Shown here piece after piece: positions 59,347-64,000 of a DNA stretch of 64,000 bases. A model generated the notes under the pieces. It saw only the letters and a list, made by a program, of their open reading frames with translations, was not told the origin of the DNA and made no database searches. Within the stretch, counting starts at the first letter, position 1. Each line of letters starts with the position of its first letter. The translations under genes and the position numbers were made by a program. Where the stretch lies: the NCBI GenBank assembly GCA_009377755.1, contig WHTM01000017.1, positions 34,050 to 98,049 on the forward strand, read 5' to 3'. This DNA comes from Hyphomicrobiales bacterium (GTDB taxonomy: Bacteria; Pseudomonadota; Alphaproteobacteria; Rhizobiales; Xanthobacteraceae).

Positions 59347-60531
59347 ATGCGGGTGCAGGAGGCAATTAGCGTTGTGGATCTCGAACGGCTCGCAAAGCGA
59401 CGCCTGCCGCGCATCTTGTTCGAGTGCATCCAGAGCGGAGTCGAGGACGAGTCTGGTGTTGCCCGCAATTCCGCAGGGTTTCATCAGCATCAGTTGCTGC
59501 CGCGCCACCTCGTCGACGTCAAGGAACGGGATCAATCGACGACCATCTTCGGCCGAACCTACGCGAGCCCGTTCGGCATCTCGCCGACCGGCATCGCCGA
59601 GCTATTCCGGCGCGGCGCGGACCTGATGCTGGCGCAGGCGGCCGCAGGCGCCAACGTCCCGAGCATCATGTCGGGATCGAGCATGACGGCGCCCGAAACG
59701 ATCTCGAAGGTTGTGCCGAATAATCCGTGGTATCAGCTCTATGCCGCGCGTGACCCGAGTATCTCTGACGATTTCGTTCGGCGCGCCCGCGATTGCGGCT
59801 TCCAGACGCTGGTGCTGACGGTTGACAATCCGGTGTTTCCAAAATTGGAACGCGACAAGCGGAACGGGTTCTCGGTTCCGTTCCGCCTGACGCTGCCGAT
59901 CATGCTCGATGCGCTGCGCCGTCCGGGATGGACCTTTGAATATCTGCGGAACGGTGGAATGCCGATGATGCATACATGGGCGCCTTATGCGCCCGCGGGC
60001 GCGACCGCTGCGGAGGTTTCGGCGTTCCGGCGAACCCAGAATCCCTCGGTGCAGACGTGGCGCGACCTCGACCGGTTCCGCCGCCTCTGGCCAGGCAACC
60101 TCGTCGTCAAGGGATTGGCGCGACCGTCCGACGCGGTGCGAGCCGCCAATGCGGGCGTTGACGGCATCATCGTTTCCAATCACGGCGGCAAGACGCTCGA
60201 TCGTGCGCCAGCGACCGCCGATGCCCTGGTCGGCATTGCGGCGGCGGTCGGCGACAAGATCGTCGTCATGCTCGACAGCGGAGTACGCCGCGGCTCCGAC
60301 ATCGTGGTCGGGCTCTGCCTAGGCGCCAAGTTCGTATTCGTAGGACGTGCAACGCTCTACGGCGTCGCCGCCGGTGGCATGGCCGGTGCCCGGCGCGCGC
60401 TCGATATCCTGCGCGAGGAGCTCGACATGACGTTGGCGATGATCGGCTGCCCGAACGTTGCAGAGCTCGGGCCCGACTTCCTTTTCAACCACCAGCGGCG
60501 CGAGGACAATCGCTTCGGCGGAACGCAATGA
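59347..60531 (+). CDS. FMN-dependent alpha-hydroxy-acid dehydrogenase/oxidase (LldD family)
   Basis: A 394-residue FMN barrel enzyme of the lactate/glycolate/mandelate dehydrogenase family. Visible features are SPFGISPTGIAELFRRGADLMLA, NPWYQLYAARD with the FMN-site Tyr, TVDNPVFPKLERDKRNGF, KGLARPSDAVRAANAGVDGI and the catalytic SNHGGKTLDRAP. The usual SNHGGRQLD has Arg and Gln where this has Lys and Thr, which may shift substrate choice. It oxidises an L-2-hydroxy acid to the 2-oxo acid. AGGGAT precedes the ATG at 59347. L-lactate is one option; mandelate-like acids are another. Confidence 0.87.
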   Translation: MRVQEAISVVDLERLAKRRLPRILFECIQSGVEDESGVARNSAGFHQHQLLPRHLVDVKERDQSTTIFGRTYASPFGISPTGIAELFRRGADLMLAQAAAGANVPSIMSGSSMTAPETISKVVPNNPWYQLYAARDPSISDDFVRRARDCGFQTLVLTVDNPVFPKLERDKRNGFSVPFRLTLPIMLDALRRPGWTFEYLRNGGMPMMHTWAPYAPAGATAAEVSAFRRTQNPSVQTWRDLDRFRRLWPGNLVVKGLARPSDAVRAANAGVDGIIVSNHGGKTLDRAPATADALVGIAAAVGDKIVVMLDSGVRRGSDIVVGLCLGAKFVFVGRATLYGVAAGGMAGARRALDILREELDMTLAMIGCPNVAELGPDFLFNHQRREDNRFGGTQ

Positions 60532-60568
60532 TCCGGCTGCCTGGCGAGGTCGCGCGGCGGACTGAATT

Positions 60569-61036
60569 CTAACGCCGACTGACGATCTTGAGCGGGACGC
60601 GCGAAGCATCATTGTTGAGTTCGACCAACTCGGCCAACAGCACTATGAAGCGGCGCCGGTCGCCGGGCTTCAGGGGTGCCAGCAGGCGTTGCTGCACCTT
60701 CATGACCGCCGGCTCGACCTCGCGCAGTCGGCGGCCCCCCTCGCGGCTGAGGCGAAGCATCTTCACCCTCTTATCGTCGGGGCTCCCGGAGCGATGGATC
60801 AGCCCCTTCGCTTCAAGCCGCTCCAAGACATTGCCGAGAGTCGAGCGATCGAAGGCAACCAGATCGGAAAGCCGCGTGGCATCGATACCCGGGTTTTCCC
60901 GGATCGCGACCAGCGCCGCGTACTGGACGGGCGTAATGTCGAAAGGCGCACACTCCTCCATGAAAATCGATACTGCGATCTGCTGTGCGCGCCGGACCAG
61001 GTGGCCTGGTTTGGCGTACAGGTCATCCATCGACAT
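60569..61036 (-). CDS. MarR-family transcriptional regulator
   Basis: A 155-residue winged-helix regulator: DITPVQYAALVAIRENPGIDATRLSD near residue 35, recognition helix DRSTLGNVLERLEAKGLI, wing GSPDDKRVKMLRLSREG, and a C-terminal dimerisation helix. GGAG seven bases upstream favours the ATG at 61036 over upstream ATGs. A perfect 21-bp palindrome 100 bp upstream is its probable operator, with a second copy before the LLM gene at 53341. Ligand is likely an aromatic or other small acid, as for many MarR proteins. Confidence 0.92.
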   Translation of the reverse strand: MSMDDLYAKPGHLVRRAQQIAVSIFMEECAPFDITPVQYAALVAIRENPGIDATRLSDLVAFDRSTLGNVLERLEAKGLIHRSGSPDDKRVKMLRLSREGGRRLREVEPAVMKVQQRLLAPLKPGDRRRFIVLLAELVELNNDASRVPLKIVSRR

Positions 61037-61135
61037 GAAATCACTCCGCGCCCCAGCCGGCATACTTCCTCGCGCGGCGAGTTTCGTAACCACCGGGATT
61101 GGAAGCCACTACGATGACGTTGGATATGACCCAAT

Positions 61136-61156
61136 GTACACTGTCAATCAGTGTAC
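61136..61156. promoter_or_regulatory. MarR-type operator copy 2, perfect palindrome upstream of marR
   Basis: GTACACTG-TCAAT-CAGTGTAC has 8-bp perfect arms and a 5-bp centre. It lies 100 bp before the MarR start and about 475 bp before the LLM gene at 61632. The same element with one change occurs at 53193-53213. Confidence 0.8.
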
Positions 61157-61631
61157 TGACCAGATCGTAAAAAATGTGAAATCCGGTTCTTGGCGCCGAG
61201 GTGGGCGCGTCTGCTTCAAGATAACGGACATGCGCTCGGCGAACAGGCGTGCCACGACGTCAATGCCACCTCCCCGGCCGGACACTGACAACGAGCTGTG
61301 TTACGTGAAGGATAGGCATCCTGCTGTGCCCGAACAGAAGCAAGCCGGTATCCCTCGCCGATCGCGTTCCATTCGGTTGCACTCTCAGGCATCCTGTTGC
61401 GCGAAACCGGTAGCATATCGGAGGGAACGGATTTACTCGATCATCTGCTTAGTGATCGACGCGTCGTCGGCTCTCGGCGGACTGGAATGCGTTGGGACAG
61501 GTAGGCCGACCGCTTGGCGGAAGAGGTCCAACCGAGGGGCCCCTCTCGCAACCGGCGGCGCCCCATTCCTAGCGACGAATGAGGTGCCGCATCCCCTTGC
61601 CGCGGTATCCTACAGCGCGGAAAGGGCAGGT
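61157..61631. other. 475-bp leader region of the LLM gene with no supported gene
   Basis: No frame here has a domain, good start or coding-style codon use. An AT-rich stretch (GTAAAAAATGTGAAA near 61168-61182) just past the operator could be promoter DNA. The length is unusual for this gene-dense window. Confidence 0.5.
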
Positions 61632-62684
61632 ATGGCGATGGAATTCGGTGTCCTTGATCATCTCGACATCAGCAGTACGATTCCGCTGCAGGATCACTAC
61701 GAGAACCGGCTGAAGTTCATCGAGGCGCTCGATAGCGCCGGATTCTACGGATTTCACGTCACCGAGCATCATGCGACCCCGCTTGGTGGAGCAGCGTCGC
61801 CCAGCGTCTTTCTGGCGGCGGCCGCGCAGCGGACGAAGACGATCCGCCTTGGAACACTGGTCTATTCGCTGCCGACGCATCACCCACTGCGGCTCATTGA
61901 AGAAATCTGCATGCTCGATCAATTGAGCAACGGCCGCATCGATATCGGATTCGGACGCGGCTCGGTGCCGTTCGAGCTCAGCTATTTTGGGGTGAACCCG
62001 GAGCACGCCCGTTCGATCTATGACGAGGCACTGCATATTGTGCTGCAGGGTTTGCGAACGAGAAAATTGAACTACCAGGGAAAGTACTTCCAGTTCACCG
62101 ATCTGCCGTTGAAGCTCGAGCCGCGGCAGAAGCCAAACCCTCCGCTGTGGTACGGGGTCCACTCGGTGGAGAGCGCCGAACGCGCAGCCCGTTCCGGCTT
62201 CAATATCGTCTGCAACCAGCCGTCCAAGAACTCCGCCGAGTTCATCAAGGCCTACCGGGAAACGTGGCGTCAGACCCAAGGGAATGGAGCCGAACCGAAA
62301 ATCGGACTGCAACGCGCGGTCCACGTCGCTCCGAGCGACGCCGAAGCCTTTGCGACGGCGCACAGGGCCTATGCGGCCTTCCTGGAAAGCTTCCGCTTCG
62401 TCACGAAACGTCACGGCGCCGAAAATCGCCTGAGCGGACGGGAAAACGATTTCGCCGAGCTTATGGACATCGGACGCGGTGTTGCGGGCAGTCCCAGGAT
62501 GGTCGCGGACTACCTTGAGCACGACCTGCGCAGTGCCGGGGCCAATTATTGCATCATGTATTTGGCATTCGGAGACCTCACGTTCGGCGAAACAATGCAG
62601 TCTGTGCGGTTGTTTGCTGATGCCGTCATACCCAAGCTCAAAGGCGTTGCGGGGGCCGGGGCGACGGCCATAGCGGCGGTTTGA
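61632..62684 (+). CDS. Luciferase-like FMN-dependent monooxygenase, bacterial-luciferase-like branch
   Basis: A 350-residue LLM protein: MEFGVLDHLDISSTIPLQDHY, GFHVTEHHATPLGGAASPSV near residue 45, PTHHPLRLIEEICMLDQLSNGR, GFGRGSVPFELSYFGV and a C-terminal GSPRMVADYLEHDL. Reduced FMN from a reductase would be needed. A long in-frame extension upstream is not coding. The ATG at 61632 (or 61638) follows AAAGGGCAGG. It is downstream of the divergent MarR gene and its operator, so it is a likely MarR target. No partner genes follow before the 189-bp gap to the fusion ORF. Confidence 0.85.
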   Translation: MAMEFGVLDHLDISSTIPLQDHYENRLKFIEALDSAGFYGFHVTEHHATPLGGAASPSVFLAAAAQRTKTIRLGTLVYSLPTHHPLRLIEEICMLDQLSNGRIDIGFGRGSVPFELSYFGVNPEHARSIYDEALHIVLQGLRTRKLNYQGKYFQFTDLPLKLEPRQKPNPPLWYGVHSVESAERAARSGFNIVCNQPSKNSAEFIKAYRETWRQTQGNGAEPKIGLQRAVHVAPSDAEAFATAHRAYAAFLESFRFVTKRHGAENRLSGRENDFAELMDIGRGVAGSPRMVADYLEHDLRSAGANYCIMYLAFGDLTFGETMQSVRLFADAVIPKLKGVAGAGATAIAAV

Positions 62685-62741
62685 GACACCGCGGCAGCTA
62701 TCGGCGGCATACAAGCCCAGCCAAGTATCCATCCGGCGTGA

Positions 62742-64000
<1,259 letters not shown>

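Noticed and set aside
60588..61631. In-frame extension of the LLM gene at 61632 back across the MarR gene
   Set aside because: It runs antisense through the MarR gene and its operator, and its translation has no LLM-family character.

Overview
The window is a 64 kb stretch of GC-rich chromosome, most likely from an alphaproteobacterium near Bradyrhizobium and its relatives (Hyphomicrobiales). The reasons are the strong G/C bias at third codon positions, tight operons with ATGA start/stop overlaps, many solute receptors of the Bug (TctC) family, and an intergenic repeat near 55.0 kb of a kind common in Bradyrhizobium-type genomes. No tRNA, rRNA, CRISPR array, insertion sequence or phage gene was seen. 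It reads as a catabolic and uptake region: small operons that each pair a transporter or orphan receptor with a few enzymes.

Layout. 0-4.2 kb (minus): tricarboxylate-type transporter TctCBA, a GntR regulator with a palindromic operator, and the start of an oxalyl-CoA decarboxylase gene. 4.9-8.5 kb (plus): SitABCD-type manganese/iron ABC importer. 8.6-12.7 kb: amino-sugar recycling, with murQ divergent from a sugar kinase, a SIS isomerase/deaminase and nagA. 12.8-21.3 kb: Bug receptors mixed with two single-Cys racemase/decarboxylase-like proteins, an aspartase/ASL-superfamily lyase, a citrate-synthase-like protein with an HTH domain, and a GlcG-like protein. 21.5-31.4 kb: a MmgE/PrpD protein, an acyl-CoA ligase, a hydroxycinnamoyl-CoA hydratase-lyase-like enzyme, a MaoC hydratase, a TRAP transporter, an alpha/beta hydrolase and a luciferase-like monooxygenase (LLM), together suggesting uptake and breakdown of aromatic or phenylpropanoid acids.

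31.5-40.0 kb: an IclR-controlled operon with an AprA/AprB-like flavoprotein and ferredoxin, a hydrolase and a SsuABC/TauABC-type importer, then a second receptor with a dienelactone-hydrolase-like enzyme. 40.3-42.8 kb: a secreted beta-helix protein, a small repeat protein and TenA. 43.2-46.2 kb: a second hydrolase-LLM pair with a Bug receptor. 46.3-53.0 kb: a CoA-transferase divergent from an acyl-CoA dehydrogenase, an ABC importer with two permeases, and an SDR-like protein. 53.3-62.7 kb: a probable MarR regulon with two LLMs, a TctABC system with a decarboxylase-like protein, and an FMN alpha-hydroxy-acid dehydrogenase. The window ends inside an odd reading frame joining an AraC-type sensing domain to a membrane histidine kinase.

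The strongest new observations are regulatory. A 21-bp palindrome occurs upstream of the MarR gene and, with one base changed, 7.9 kb away upstream of an LLM gene. A looser palindrome, TTGAT-N6-ATCAA with one arm usually degenerate, sits in five intergenic regions before catabolic operons. A GntR palindrome and an IclR palindrome lie next to their regulators. Several enzymes lack expected catalytic residues (SDR without Lys, citrate-synthase-like without the PLHG His, decarboxylase-like without Cys, hydrolase with Cys for Ser), so their annotated functions should be treated with care.
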